The notes under the pieces are model-generated. The model was not told the origin of the DNA. It saw only the letters and a program-made list of their open reading frames with translations, and searched no databases. 64,000 nucleotides of DNA from Anagrus nilaparvatae (taxonomy: Eukaryota > Arthropoda > Insecta > Hymenoptera > Mymaridae), in the NCBI GenBank assembly GCA_022575985.1, contig JAKSXM010000132.1:1860001-1924000 (forward strand). The letters run 5' to 3'. The translations under genes and the position numbers were made by a program. This document shows positions 22,073 through 35,700 of the stretch, piece by piece (position 1 is the first letter of the stretch; each line of letters begins with the position of its first letter).

Positions 22073-23130
22073 CGTCTGGTATGAAATTACGATTATTAAA
22101 TAATACGACCTTTCCAGACAATGATAAAATTCTTAACCGTAAAGGGTCATTCCATGGATAAATAGCACAAAATGATATGCGAGGTTAAAATAGGAAATTT
22201 GTTTTTTTTTCTCGATAAAACAATTTAAAAATAGACGATTCCCCGAATTTGAAGGTTTTCTATAAACTTTAAAGGGTGCTATACTGATTTAAAGTTTTTT
22301 GGTCAAATTTCTCTCCTCAGCCACCATTTTTGAAAGTCCCGTAAAAAAGCTCTAAAAAACGTTAAAAAAAGAAAAAAAAGTAGGTTTTCAATGTAAAATT
22401 TGATGAAAAATTCGAATTTTCAGTCAGATTTTTCCTACTCTATGTCGATTCGCAGAAAAATTCAAATTTGTGTTAAACTTTAAATGAAAATAACTCAAAA
22501 GTTTCCCGCTAAAAAAAAAAATTTTTTTTTCAAAATTTTCCGAATCTGCATATATTTTACTGAAAAAAATTTCCTGAGAGTAATTTTTGTTTTAAGTGAG
22601 TAATACCGATTTTTGTGAATTTTCCGTTTTTTTCAATTTTGACTTGTTACTTATTTTGCTGATTTCCCGGTAAGTTACGTGACCAAATAAAAATCTGACA
22701 AAAAATTTGAATTCTTCGGGAAATTTTACAAGGGTATAGTAATTAATTATGGTATCCTTTGAATGATACATCTCAATTTGAAAATTTAATTAAAATAGTT
22801 TATTAAAATATAGAAAAAATGAAAATTTATAAAATTTTACATCGAAAACCTACTTTTTTTTCTTTTTTTAACGTTTTTTAGAGCTTTTTTACGGGACTTT
22901 CAAAAATGGTGGCTGAGGAGAGAAATTTGACCAAAAAACTTTAAATCTGCATAGCACCCTTTACAATTTATAGAAAACCTTCAAATTTGGGGAATCGTCT
23001 ATTTTTAAGCTGTTTTGACCTCGCATATCATTTTGTGCTATTTATCCATGGAATTACCCTTTACGGTTAAGAATTTTATCATTGTCTGGAAAGGTCGTAT
23101 TATTTAATAATCGTAATTTCATACCAGACG
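22073..23130. mobile_element. Palindromic element (~1.06 kb) flanked by TA
   Basis: CGTCTGGTATGAAATTACG (22073) is mirrored by CGTAATTTCATACCAGACG ending at 23130, with TA on each side (22071-22072, 23131-23132). Arms run to about 22405 and from about 22825, and are nearly identical (GACCTTTCCAGACAATGATA, GGTGGCTGAGGAGAGAAATT and mirrors). The spacer is non-coding. A 62-codon frame at 22121-21933 crosses the left border and is not a gene. Confidence 0.85.
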
Positions 23131-24257
23131 TACAATTTTATGCAAAATGTGCAAATTCTGAGAATTTGTCTTTTTTCTTAATTTTTATTGAATGTTATTA
23201 AGGAATTGGTATAAGTTTTAATTTGCCTTAATTTTTGAGAGGGTTAAGCTTTCAGATGAAAAGCCCTATATAATAAGGGAAAATTGCATAAATCATATTA
23301 GTCTTGGTCCATTATTTTCATATAAGTCTTTGGGCTCTAAAAACTAAAATAGCTCTTATTAGATCAATACAAACGGTGTACGAATTGCATAAAATGATAT
23401 ATATACTTTAATATATTATATGGTATATATATTTTTGCTATAATGGTAAAAAAGCCGTCTCCCTAGGGCCAAAAATAAGTTTCTTTTGCCCACTGAGAAA
23501 GAAAAATTGCATTTTATTCATGGAAGCAAAAAGAGAATATTTTATATTTTCTGTATAAATGGCCCTAAAATTGTACATGAATTAAGGTACTTAATTACCT
23601 ATACATTTTTTCGACCATCTTTTTATCTCACAAAAATTATTGTTACAAGAAATTTATTTAGACAAAAAAAATGAATACAAAATAGCAATACATAAAATTA
23701 AATAAAATTATAAAATTAATTTAAATTCTTTTTTATATGTTTTGTCAATTTAATAATATTGTTTTAGATTTGATCATTTCAATGTTATGATTGGTTCAAA
23801 ATATTCTCATGTCTGCTGATTACCGCGTTTTTATAATTTTATTTCCAAGAATTTTTGCAAGTGTTGAGTTCTAATTAGGTATATCAAATTATTTATATCT
23901 TGAATTTTATTTATTTTCCTACTTTTCTTAATTGTAAATTGTTGATTGGTATAATAAAATGTTAAATATATTTATAATTTAATTTGCATAATTAATAAAC
24001 ATGTTTTTTTAAAGTGATTATTTCTTATCCAAACAAACACTTGTGGAATATTTTGTTGTTGCGAAGTGCGTGAGAATTCTCGAGAAAGCGCCACTCTTGT
24101 TATGGTGAGAAAAGTTGTTACAACCGGCTTTTTCGTTTACTTTTGTTCAAGCATTCAGTGTTGCAGATGACATTTTTTATTATTAGTGAGAAAAAAGTAT
24201 TTTATAAAATAATAAATTAATTTTAAATGATAACGTTGTTTAAAAACAACGTAAAAA

Positions 24258-25548
24258 ATGCAAAGGAATAATTATTATCAACGTGATAAACATGTCACTT
24301 TGTACACAAAAAGAAATGAAGCAAAATTTTTACCAATTAATTATCCTCAAGCATATTCAAGTGATGTTTTTTGTGTTTTTTGCAAACAAACTTTTAATTT
24401 TGGATTAAATAAAGGTAAAGAAAAATTAATTTATTCTATTATAAGCATGAATATTTTATTAATACTAGCTCAAGTATATTTTATAAGCTGGATTTTATTT
24501 GTTTTTGTAACAATTTAATAACATTTTGCTTCTGTATTAAATATTTTTGATGGATAAGATATGAAAAATTGCTAATTATATAGTTTAATCTAAATTTATT
24601 TTCTCAAACATTATTTCTGTTTCATTTTGCTAAGCTAATTTCTACTAAATATTTCTTGGAATTTCAAAAAAGTTAATTTTTAATATAATATTTTCAGACA
24701 GAGTCTTTCAAAATAATTATAAAGTCCCAGTTCTTTTAAATTGTGGCCACTCAAGCTGTTTTAATTGTGTTAAGGATGAAGAATATCGAACTTGTCCATT
24801 AGGATGTGCACAATTAGAAAGTACTGATAAGAAATTGGTATCTCTTAATGTGTATGCGGTAGGTTTAGTATTTAGTATTTTAGGACGACCGATTCAGGTA
24901 CAAGAACCTGAAATAGTGTTTGATCCACCTTCGAGTGCTGTATTAGGACAAAATTTTGATCACGGTAGTTATAATCAGTTTGTTGCATAGATATTGTATT
25001 TGCATATTTTCTTATAAATTTATTTAATGTAACAGGTTGCTGTAATGATTGTGGAATCATAGCTACGTATGAATGCGAACAATGTAAATGTTTACTATGT
25101 ACCATGTGTTTTAATAGGGTAAGCGTCAAAATAATTTTTATAAACTTTATTTCTTGTTCATGAAATTATTTAAAAATATAAAAAAAATTTTTGCAGATTC
25201 ATAGGAAAGCTTTAAAAGATCATAAGAAAAGGTATCTCAAAAAAGAAATTGATGAATTTAAAATTTACAGTATCTGTGAAGTACATGATAAAGCTCAAAC
25301 ATACTATTGCGAAAATTGTAATATTGAAGTTTGCGCTGATTGTGCACTCAAGGACCATAAGTCTCATGATACATCAATGCAATTAGAAAGGGTTAGCAGT
25401 TTAACTTTAATTTAATTATTTATTCTTTTAATAAAAAATACTCAATTTCTTTTTTTTGTTTTTATAGAATCAATTATTGTTACCCGAGTTCGAGATTGCT
25501 CTGAAAAAAGCTAAAGAAACTAAAATACGAATGCAGCAGCAACTACAG
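24258..25548 (+). CDS. RING finger / double B-box (TRIM-like) protein, 3' end not found
   Basis: Five exons join in frame: 24258-24414, 24698-24964, 25036-25118, 25197-25391 and 25468-25548 (261 codons), all with GT..AG introns of 71 to 283 nt. Exons 1-2 give a RING finger: C39-x2-C42, C68-x-H70-x2-C73-x2-C76, then C85-x3-C89. Exon 3 with the start of exon 4 gives a first B-box (C144-x2-C147-x7-C155-x2-C158-x4-C163-x2-C166, H171, H178). Exon 4 gives a canonical B-box 2 (C196-x2-H199, C207-x2-C210, C215-x2-C218, H223-x2-H226). Exon 5 (KKAKETKIRMQQQLQ) looks like the start of a coiled coil. RING plus B-boxes points to an E3 ubiquitin ligase; substrate unknown. The donor CAG|gtaact at 25548 implies more exons, but none is visible before the convergent gene at 26167. 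Either the gene is truncated, ends by readthrough (stop about 15 codons on), or continues beyond the window of recognition. The start Met is the first in the frame and the exon has typical Lys/Asn-rich insect composition. Confidence 0.8.
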
Positions 25549-26166
25549 GTAACTTTAAACTTACTTTTTTTTATTAATAATGAACAAAAATAGTTAACAT
25601 TCATTTTTTACTCTAAAATTATATATTACAATTAAATTTTTTTATTTCATATTTTCATTTAAATAATATAACAATATGATTTGTTGCTTAAAATTATTAC
25701 TATATTTTATACATTTATTAATTTACAATATAAATATATTTGCATTTTTATTATCGTATATAGTAAATCTTATCTAAAATTTATACAAAAATAAAAAAAA
25801 TTATAATTACATAATCAATTAAACAACCAATTAATGCGAAATAACATAAAATTTTTTGGCAATCTTAATATTATAAAAAAAAAAGTTATGACTAGAGAAA
25901 CATTAAAATAGTTATACATGATTAAAAATTTACCCAGTATCACATGAGTTTTTTAGTTTTAAATTCTTCATCGCACTGTTTTTTCAAATGGCAACATTGC
26001 AATAGTATTAAGCTAAAAATCTATTAAATATGTATACATAGGAATAAGTTTTCATCTTTTTATGTATTATTCTACACTTTTTTTAATGAGTAACTTTTTA
26101 AGAAATAATCAATTTTCTGATAATTAATTTTTTTTTTAAATAAATTTTTTGAGTTGAAATTAACAA

Positions 26167-27982
26167 TTATTTTGAATCTTCTATTGATTGCAATGTATTA
26201 ATAATTTTGTCCTTATCAATTGATTCTTCAATTTTTTTCTTCTTTTTTTCTTTGAATTTTGCTTCCATTTCTTTAAATTTTAACTCAAGATATTTATCGA
26301 CTTCAGGACCAGAAAAGTCTTCTGGAAATTTAGGCATAATAGGTAATATATATTTGTAAAGTCTTTCATTTAATACATAAAGTTGAGTTGTTGATTCACA
26401 TTTTACGTTAAACCACCAGTCACAAGTAAGTGCAACTTGACTGAAAATTGTACCGTTTGGACATAAAAATGATGCTTTACCTCCATTCAAATCACAATAA
26501 TGCCAAACCTGAAAATAAATGTATCGTGAGATTTACTTGTTTATTGTTTTTAATTATTATTTTTTGTTACCTGACATCCTGTTGCTGGATCACCAAAGAA
26601 ACCCTTGTAACGCTGTTTCTTGCAGTCAAAACTTGTTTCTGGTATCTCAGAATAAGCTGGATAATCTACGTTCGGTTTTCCTCTGGTTGCTCCATACTTA
26701 AAAAGTGGAGGTATCCTTTGTACATGTGTTGGTAATTCTTTTTCTGGTTCTTCCGTACTAACAGGTAGCGTTAATTTTTCATCTTCTAAAATCTCATCAG
26801 TTTCTTCTTCAGTTTTATAAGTATTTGTTGATGTCTCCTCAATATTTACTGGTGCTAATTCCTTTTCACTACTTTTTTCATCAATGTCTTGAATAACTGG
26901 TACATAATATTCAATTTTCTTATTATTTTCATAATTTGCTGGGATTTCTTCTTCATTTTCTTCAGTCTCATATGTAGTAACTGGAATTTGAGTTGCTTGG
27001 TAACTTGATTCTGTAATTACCTTTGGTTTTGAAAGGTATTCAGGTTGATATTTATTGTAAACTGGTATTTTAGAATTTAGTCTGACAAATGTTGATGGGT
27101 CAGGTTGTCTATATTTGGGATCCACTGAATAATTATTTTTTTTCCCAGAATTCAATAAATTAAGAATTTCTATTAATGTGTCAATACTACTATCAATATT
27201 TTCTTTATTAAGAACTTCAGGTAACTGATTGGTCAACTGTAAGCTTTTAACAATATTATTTATACTAGTGGAATGGTAACTTGGATTTTTGGCAGGTAAT
27301 GATTGAACTGGGGCTGGTTTAAGATACCTAATGGGCAATCTAGATTTTGTTTGTGCAGGAGTCACAAATCTAATTGATTCAAAATCATTAGCATTTTGTG
27401 TTAAAATATATTCTTGATGTAGTTTTGGCGACAATGGTTTGACTTTTTGGGGTGAATAATTCAAAGGTCTTAAGGTAGTATGAAACCGATTATCTGGAAT
27501 ACTACTAGAAGGAGCTAGCTCGATATACATTGGTTTTGGTCTTTGAGTTGAAACTGATATCGATGTAACTTCATCATAATTGCTTTTTGGAGTAAACCGA
27601 ATAGGAATAAAATAATCGGAATCTTCTGAAGTATCTTTTGGATTGTATTGAACTGATGGTACAAATCTATTTTCTTGATTTCCTTTATTATTTTGTTTTA
27701 TTAAATAACTAGTTGTTGGATTTATTAAAATTGGTAAATTGTAAGGTCTTCTTATTATTGGACTATCAGCTTGTGTCTGAATATAATTCTGTTTACTTTG
27801 TGTTGTTTGAGGTGTTATATAATTATTTACTATGTAATATTTCATATACGGTATCAATCTTCTGTATCTATCTTGATATCTTGTTTCCATTTGTTCCATT
27901 ATTTCTTCATTATCTTCAGGTAAATCAGTTGCATTTTTTTGATCATGAATTTTAACACTTGAATTTATTTTTATTAATAATC
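26167..27982 (-). CDS. CPAP1-like secreted chitin-binding protein (one CBM14 domain), first exon missing
   Basis: Two exons on the - strand: 27982-26571 (acceptor TTTTTGCAG, enters in phase needing one base from an upstream exon) and 26508-26167 (intron 26570-26509, 62 nt). Together they encode at least 583 residues. The first residues LLIKINSS look like the end of a signal peptide, so a signal-peptide exon must lie upstream; it was not identified. The middle is Pro/Thr/Ser/Glu-rich and disordered. The C-terminal part holds a type-2 chitin-binding (peritrophin A, CBM14) domain spanning the intron, with six Cys in the right order: SFDCKKQ, TGCQ|VWHYCDL, FLCPNGTIF, LTCDWW, VKCES. It is followed by a conserved-looking tail (LYKYILPIMPKFPED, SGPEVDKYL) and a Lys/Glu-rich end. 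Single CBM14 proteins of this build are CPAP1 cuticle proteins that bind chitin in exoskeleton and tracheae. Which CPAP1 member is not decided here. Confidence 0.85.
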
Positions 27983-27999
27983 CTGCAAAAAGAAAAGAA

Positions 28000-30900
28000 A
28001 ATTATTATATTTATTAAATATAAAATTAAATATAACTTTTAGTTAAAATCAATTAATTTATTCTATTGTATAAGCTTAACGCATTAAATTTTGATGTTCA
28101 TTTTATACATAGATTAAATATAATGAACGTTTTATAGTTGAGCCTAAAATACTAAAATATTCGTTAAATTTTATTAATAATAATTATTATTATTATAAAT
28201 ATTTCCAATCCGTATAGATATATTAGAGAATTTTCTCTCCCCTAAATTATATAACGAAAATTGTAGTTAATTATTATAAGTTAAATACTTGATGAATCGA
28301 AAATCAATAATTATTTTCAGTATAAAAAAGTATAGAAAAATTTGTTAGTTTTTAAATGAAAAATTTAATTAAATAGAAGAGTTTTATAATTTTGATAAAA
28401 TGTTTAATGGGAAAATGTTATATAGAAGTGTCTTCCTTTTAAAGGAAACTTAGGTTTCTCTAACTTCCTGATAATATAAAACAATTGTCCTTAAAATACA
28501 TTCTACCTCTAACTATTGTCATAAGTAAGTAATGTGTTGCAGTTTGAATGAAAATTTCTATTTCATTCAAAAACTTAAAGTCTCTCAGTTATTCTGATGA
28601 AAGTGTTTATAAATTTTGTTTTATTTGTTAAAAACTACAAGTTTTAAATTTTACTAACCAGAAAAACATTTAAAAACTTTTAATTTATTAAAAAATTTTT
28701 TATTTATTTATTATTTTGACTGGAAATTATTTTTTTTAATTCATTAATAATTTATTAAAAGGGTAAGTAAAGCATAATTTTTTTTTCATTGTAAAAATTT
28801 TTTTTTGTTACAATAGAATAATAAAAAAAAAACTTGTAAGCTCAAGGAAAAAAGAATTAGAAAAAAAAGCGAGCAGGGAAATTAAAATTTAAAAAGTAGT
28901 CGTATATTATGCTGTTTTACATGCTGTACTATTTTATAGAAGAAAAAAAGTCACTTGACATTTTTTTTATGTAAAGAAATCATCATCATCATTTTTTTTT
29001 TCTTACCCTATGGAACATAATTTTTTTTTATTCTCTTCTCCTCAATACATGTGAAAATGGAAATAATATATGCTGAAGGGTAGTAATGCATGTATAGAAT
29101 TAAACTCTTCCTACTTGGGAACCCTCCACTTTTTTTTATTCATTTATTTATTAGCTAATAATTTGAGTATATGAGCTTTATAAGGATTATAAAATTGAAA
29201 ATTGATTTGATATTATTTATTTTAATTAAATTTATTTAAAAATTTTTTTAATATTATATATCAAATACAGGTAAGCATTATCAGTGCTTTTAGGTCTTTA
29301 GATTTCGAAAAAATTTATTATTTACAGAAGGGGGTTTCTAAAAAATAACTTTAATCATAAAAAAAGTGAAAATTCAGTATTTACTGGATCAAAAATAGCA
29401 ATTTTAAAAACATAAATAAAATAAAAAAAAATAAAATTTTTCAAACAGCTGAAAAAATATTGGTTTTGACTTTGCAAGCAGTTTTACGTAAAAACGTATA
29501 TTAACGAGTCAGTTGTTCTTAAATTGAGAAAAGCGCCCCTTATTAAGGCGACTTTTCTTTATTCGCAAATCATAGCAAAATTTTTAGACCCTCATTTGAA
29601 AGTTACAAATAACATTTTCAAACAAAAAAAATTTAGAGCCCTAAAGATTTTATTTAAAATGTTAAAATACCCTTGATGTGCTTAAGTAACAAATAATAAA
29701 AAAATCTCAATTAATTATTTACAAAATATTTCAATTACTCAAATTTTCCTCTAATCAAAAAAAAAAATGAAGAAAAAAATTTAATTTCAGTTCCCAGTAA
29801 TATCAAAAGGATGAAAATTAAATAAACCTTTTTTTTATTTTTTAATAATTATTATTTTTCTTTAAAAAGAACTTAATTTACTTCCAAATAAAAATTTCAT
29901 ACAGAGAGATGATCATCAACATTTATATAACCTTTTTTTTTGGTCACAAAAAAAGCTTTAATATATACAAAAATAGATGCATATTTTTCTTCTCCTTTTT
30001 TGTTTTTAGTCTATATAGAATATATTTTTTTTTTTGTACATATAAACCGATTATTTAGTATGGCATATGTAATCGAGGACAACATCAAAGGATGTATAAA
30101 AAAATAATTCTACGCGTTGAAATTCAATTCAATTTTTTTTTATTTAGGGTATATAAATATGAAATGAATTTTCTTCTTTTTTTTTTTTATCTTTTTCTTT
30201 ATTAATTCTCGCATATTTTTCAATCTCCGTATTATTATTATGAAATGTTTTTTTTTTTTTGTATAAAAAAACAACAAATTTTTTTAACTTTTTTTTAAGG
30301 ACTTATATTGCTATTTTTTTTATATGAGTCTTTCTGAGGAAAAAGTATGTTAGTTTAGCTGATATTTCACGCAAATAAGTACTCATTCATGAAAATTCAA
30401 TAGATTCTTAAGTCGGAAATCTCATATTTTCAGCAATTTTCTCTTTTAGTGACCAGATTTTGTAAAAAAAGTTGAAATGAAACCTTAAAATCATAAGATT
30501 TCTTTGAAATTTTGAGTCTCCACTGTAAGTTTTTCGTAAAATTTGCCTAAAAAATTCACCAAAACACTTAAGGACGCAATCTCCAATCCAAAGATGTCGC
30601 GGTCTTTTAGTAGCTTATTGCGCAAAATTAAGAGGAATTTGAGTACACAAAGCAAAATTTAACGTGGGCTCTCAAGGTAGGATAAATGTATTCTTCACAA
30701 GAGCACGTGTTGTATTTCAATTTTGCAACTTAAATATCTCTAAAGTTTACATGATAAATGACTTAAAGACCCATGCCATTAGACTCTTTATTCGAAAAAT
30801 TTTCTGGAAAGATCTTTGAAAATTTAACCAAAGTTTTATTGCTGCTAATAAAGAAATGGGTTTAAATTTTTTTTTAAATACAATATAATAAATCTTTGAT

Positions 30901-32240
30901 ATTTTCTTTTACAAATTTTATGAAATTTTAAACATTCAAAATTTTATAAAATCAAATCCTACGAAGAATTTTGAAAAATTTTAATCTCTAATAGCTTTAT
31001 TAATTTTTAGACCCGGTTCCAGCGCTTGCAAAGCGCTGTAAATTAGATTTTTTTTTAAAGCGAACGCAATGATGGAAAGATATCGTGCTGTTTTGGTTTA
31101 GAAAGATTCATATAAAAAAAAGTACGTATGTACATTAAGTTTTTTTATGTGTACATAGGAAAAACTAGAAGAAACGAGAAAATTTTAAACGAAATTTTTT
31201 ATGTTATGTGCACGCACAAAGCTCTTTTTTTATGTTCTGCGTTAAATGCTTTATTTGTGAAGATATAAATTTTTTTATTTTTCGTATCAAAAGCAAAAGT
31301 ACGTTTATTTTTTATTTTTTATAAATTTAAAATATACGTGTTTTGGATCTCCTCAGGGCTTTCTTTAACATTTTTTATTTTATTTAGAGACCGCGAGATA
31401 CGCGTTTAAAGAGAAGAGAGTTAGTTTCTTCCTTTCATTATTCTATTCTTCTTCTTTTTTTTAGACTCGAATGGAGGAGAGTGGGTAAAGAGCTTACGAT
31501 TGTTCTTAGATTTTTGCTTGAAAAAAAATTTACTTTGTTGAAGTACAAAAAAAAGAAGAAAAAATATTGAATTTGTATAGGAAAAATTTTTGTCTTTTAA
31601 AATACGTGTCTTGATTTTTTTCATTTTTTAAAAAAATTTTATGGAAAAAAGTAATGCTCAAGGCAAATTTAAAAAAAAAGATTTTCTTCAGTTAAATATC
31701 GTAAAAAAAGAGATAGATTGTGTAGATTAGTGTTTAATTTCCTGTACTTTTAACTTGTGCATTTTTACAATTTACTCAACTTTTGATCAAAAGCACGTTG
31801 GTAGTTTAAATTTTTAATTTTAAAATAAATCGATACAATATCCTAAAAGAAATAAAAAAATTTTTTATAGATTCCAGTTAAATTTTAGATTGCTTTTTAT
31901 TTTATATTTTTCGACTATAGTTTTTTACCTGGATATTGTATTCGAAGCAGTAAATATGTTATAGTTTAGGCTATAAACATTTTTAGCTTTATTATCTCGA
32001 TTATCATTTATATAAATTTTGGCATAACTCTGGCAAACATAAATTCCATAACTCATAACTTTCAGTGTTTGGTGGAAGTAAAAGATCTAAAAATATAGGT
32101 CCAATTATTACTATTTATACGGCCTATAGAAATTAAATAATTTGATAAATTACTGCAATTTGGGGTATCCTTTTTTTTTGTTTAGGTCAATGATTAGGAT
32201 TATTAAAATTATACTTACTCCAGTAAAATCACGGTTTAGG
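28000..32240. other. Gene-free AT-rich stretch upstream of the CPAP1-like gene
   Basis: Should contain the promoter and first (signal-peptide) exon of the - strand CPAP1-like gene, but no ATG-hydrophobic-GT exon in the right phase could be chosen with confidence. Otherwise homopolymer-rich AT DNA and a perfect 8-bp-stem hairpin CAGCGCTTGCAAAGCGCTG at 31020-31038. A - strand open frame at 31624-31421 is Lys/Phe-rich noise. Confidence 0.45.
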
Positions 32241-32244
32241 GTAT

Positions 32245-32500
32245 TTAGTTACTGGCTGCTACCAGGTTTGGTCTAGTATACGGTTTTCGGATCGCTGATC
32301 AAGAATATCAGGGTCTTTTTACGAGAAGTTGGAGTTTCACACTTAAATTTGAAAAAATACCTCTAAAAAAGGGTAATTTTTATGTATTCAAACTTAAATT
32401 GTCCATTTTAGAACTAGTTTTTGCAAATTCAAGGGCGAAACGCCAATTTCTCATAGAAAAGACCTCGAAATTTGAGATCAGTGAACCAAAATCAAGCATC
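32245..32500. repeat. Diverged satellite-like monomer, direct plus inverted part
   Basis: GCTACCAGGTTTGGTCTAGT, then CGGTTTTCGGATCGCTGATC, CACTTAAATTTG and CCTCTAAAAAAGGG follow the block order of the 12.6-kb monomers. From about 32390 a partial inverted copy follows (GGCGAAACGCCAATTTCTCA, GATCAGTGAACC). Confidence 0.6.
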
Positions 32501-32742
32501 TTTTTTGTAAACACGCTAAATTAACATAAAAATCGGTTTCTAACCCAATAAAAGAGTAAAAAATAGTTCTATTTAATTATTAGCAAGAATGGACCTAATA
32601 CCCGCGAAAATAACCCCTTAAAAAAAATTATTACATTTATGAAATTAAAATCAGATTGAAATAAAATAAAAATAATTTATTATACACATATACATTTTTC
32701 ACATGTCGATAAGTCAGTTTTCGCAACATGTTAATCGTTTTT

Positions 32743-32779
32743 TACTGTATTGAAAATGTTCAATTGTTTCAATACAGTA
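32743..32779. repeat. Perfect 13-bp stem hairpin
   Basis: TACTGTATTGAAA and its exact mirror TTTCAATACAGTA are separated by 11 nt. Such a short perfect stem could be a tiny MITE or a chance structure; it is too short for a typical microRNA precursor. Confidence 0.6.
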
Positions 32780-32784
32780 GTGTC

Positions 32785-35700
32785 AATGTAATAGTAAAAA
32801 AAAAATAAAAATACATTCATCGAATTGTTTTTTTATCTCACTTCCTCTTTTTTAAATCTCTCATTTTGAAAAGATTGACATGCCACTTCTATATAGCAAA
32901 AATAAAAAAATACTCTAGTTATTTTTGGACATTTTGACATCTATCGATGTTATACCATATTGCCTGAATATTACATCATATATAATATTGGAAAAAGTCT
33001 ACATTTCATTTGTAAAACAATATCCTATACACTCAATAAAAATTTTGTTTTCATTTTTTTTTTAAACTCAAAGTAAAAAAAAATTTCATTTGTGTAAAAT
33101 TCGACATGTGTCTATATTCTAATAACAAACGCATGCATGCTCAAAATTCCAATTTACAATTTAACCCCTCCAATGTACAATCAACACAGCACGTAAATTA
33201 TCTTTGGAAAAGCATATATATGTTTAATGTGAAAAAGATAGACTATATTATAACATCCCTTTTACGTTTTCACAATCCTGTCAGTGCAAATAATTATCTG
33301 TTTATTACTATTGCGTTTGTCACTCTAACTAATACAAATTCTATGTTAAATAGATTTTTTTATTTATTTATTTTAATTAATTAAGTTATTTTGGGTTAAT
33401 AAAATTTTAAAATTAATATTTTTTTTATTAATTTACTTTTTTTTCTTTCTTTTTAACTATGTTATATTTAGTATAACTTTCTGGTTTCCCCTAGAATGGT
33501 AATTTTCCTACATTTGAAATATTTTTTAATGCTCATTGTCAGTTTCAAAAAAGGATTTATATGGTTTTTTCGTTTAACATGCTTTTCCTTCCTCATAAAA
33601 TCCCCCCTTAGGATTAGGTTACATTAATTTATAAAGTATTAATGATACAGATATATTTGAGTGTACCATTTGAGGAAAAGTGACTCTTATTTCTTTGTTG
33701 TAGGAGCTTTGCACCCAACTCTTCAGTCTAACTTAATTTATGAATAAATGCAAATAGGCTATTTGGAGTACTCGAAATATTATTACTTTTTCCCAAGGGC
33801 ATTGCTCCCAAACCTCCAAAAGCACCGAATTCTCCGGCGACAAATGCGGTTTAAAAAAGAACTAAAATATTGGTCACAATTTTTCGCAAAATTTACGCTA
33901 TAATGTGATATTAACGCCTGAAATTCACATTTAACGTCTAAGAATTTTGTGCGTGCGTGGGAAGGGGTTATGCTCCCGTCTGCCCTTTTAACTAACTTAA
34001 TTTCGAGTTAATTTACAGGTAGGTTAAGTGAAATTCTAGATCTTATTTGCGAGTGCTACGCACTCGTGGTAATTTCATCATTTTAGGGAAACAAAATGGA
34101 CAAAGTTTAAGTTAAGTATTATACTTATGCATGTCTATAACAATTAAACTTGATTAAATCTAAACTCCAACTGTCCTATAAACTTAGCATTCGTGTAAAC
34201 AAGAGTTATTACAACTATTTTAAAAGGCTTGAATAATACAAGTGGCCGCGTTGAATGATTACAAAATCCCCGACTTGACAAAATACTATAACTTGTATTA
34301 TACACGTTTTGTAAGCGAGTGGAGAAAAAGCTTTAGTTAAAAAAAATAATCGAGCTAATAAATAGAAAAAATAAAATAAATATATGAATCTATTAGCGGA
34401 TTATTTTTTTATGCTTCATTTGTCCTTTTTTTGTGAATATAAATTTTGAATAATAGTTTCGTGATAATCCCGTAGCCAAAAAAAAAATAAAAAATAAAAA
34501 TAATGCCTAATTTAGCATTTAAATCCTGATGTACATTATTTTTTTCACGTCACTTGGCTTTTCCAACAAAAAATATTAGCAATTTTTCGTTATTTTTAAA
34601 TACTGAATAAGTTTATTTTGCGTGCATTTTAAATCGAATTATTCAAAAAATAAAAGTTAAATAATTTATTATAAAAATGAAAATTTAAAAACATGATAAA
34701 TTAAAGTTGAAAATTCAAATAATTTCATGATATAAATCTAAATTTTTCGATTCTTTTTCTGATTTCGCATGCATCCTTCAGCGTAATTTTGTCTTTCTGT
34801 ATGAACGTGACTGGGACAAAATCGTTGTTTTCATTATTATATGATGAAGAGGAGTATATTATAATCCTCGGTTTTGCTTTATTGACTCACAAGCCTCGAA
34901 TATTAATCTTGAATTCCTCTCTCTCTCTTTTTATGGAAAAACTAAAAATTCTGATTTTATCTGGACTCTGGTATTATTATATTTTCATTGTAAAAAATAA
35001 TAAAAATGAACGAGGGTATCCAAATATATATTTGTTTTTTTTTTTTTTGCTTTTTTGTTTTCTCAATTATGAAGAATATGATATTATTTGATTGGGAAAT
35101 GTAAAGTCAGTACGTGCATACGAAATTATTATATATTGAACCACGAATTTTATTATTTTCAAATGCATTTCATTTTTTTATTTTTTTATTATTCATGAAA
35201 CTGAATTTCATTTGTTTTTTTCTAGTTTTTTTTTCGTATAAAATTTATTGTAATTTTATTTTAAAAGAAAATAATAAATTTATAAATTTCTTAACGAATC
35301 TGATGTGAACAAAATTTTAATTTTGAATTATAATAATTTTATTGGTTTGATTTTTTGTAAAAATTGAGAATTCACTTATGATTTTACTTTATTTTATGTA
35401 CTTTTAAACCTTCTTGTTCTCTCTGTGAATATTATTTTGTAATTTCTTAACCTTGATGAAAAGTTATAATTTTTAACCAAATCAAAAGACTAAAAAATAA
35501 AAAAAAAAATAATATGTTTTAACATTTCAAAGCAGTGACTTTTTCCTACTTCCAGAAATCACATACGTAAATGGGTTAACTTAGAGTGAGTTTAATTGTC
35601 ATCAGAGTACAGCCAATCAATTGTTTTAGAAGTTTTACACGATCATTCAGGCTAGAATTCATTTATGGTGAAAACTTTTTGGAAACTTAAAGCTTGTACA

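Noticed and set aside
21933..22121. 62-codon - strand frame
   Set aside because: It straddles the border of the TA-flanked palindrome, half in flank and half in arm.
24060..24080. Heat-shock element (GAATTCTCGAGAA) upstream of the RING/B-box gene
   Set aside because: The middle unit is CTC rather than TTC at the required spacing, and a single imperfect site is expected by chance.
24872..25129. 85-codon - strand frame
   Set aside because: It lies antisense to exons 2-3 of the RING/B-box gene, whose splice sites and zinc ligands are clear; a shadow frame.
26448..26735. + strand frames over the chitin-binding gene, with 27713-27955
   Set aside because: Antisense shadows of the CPAP1-like exons; no motif of their own.
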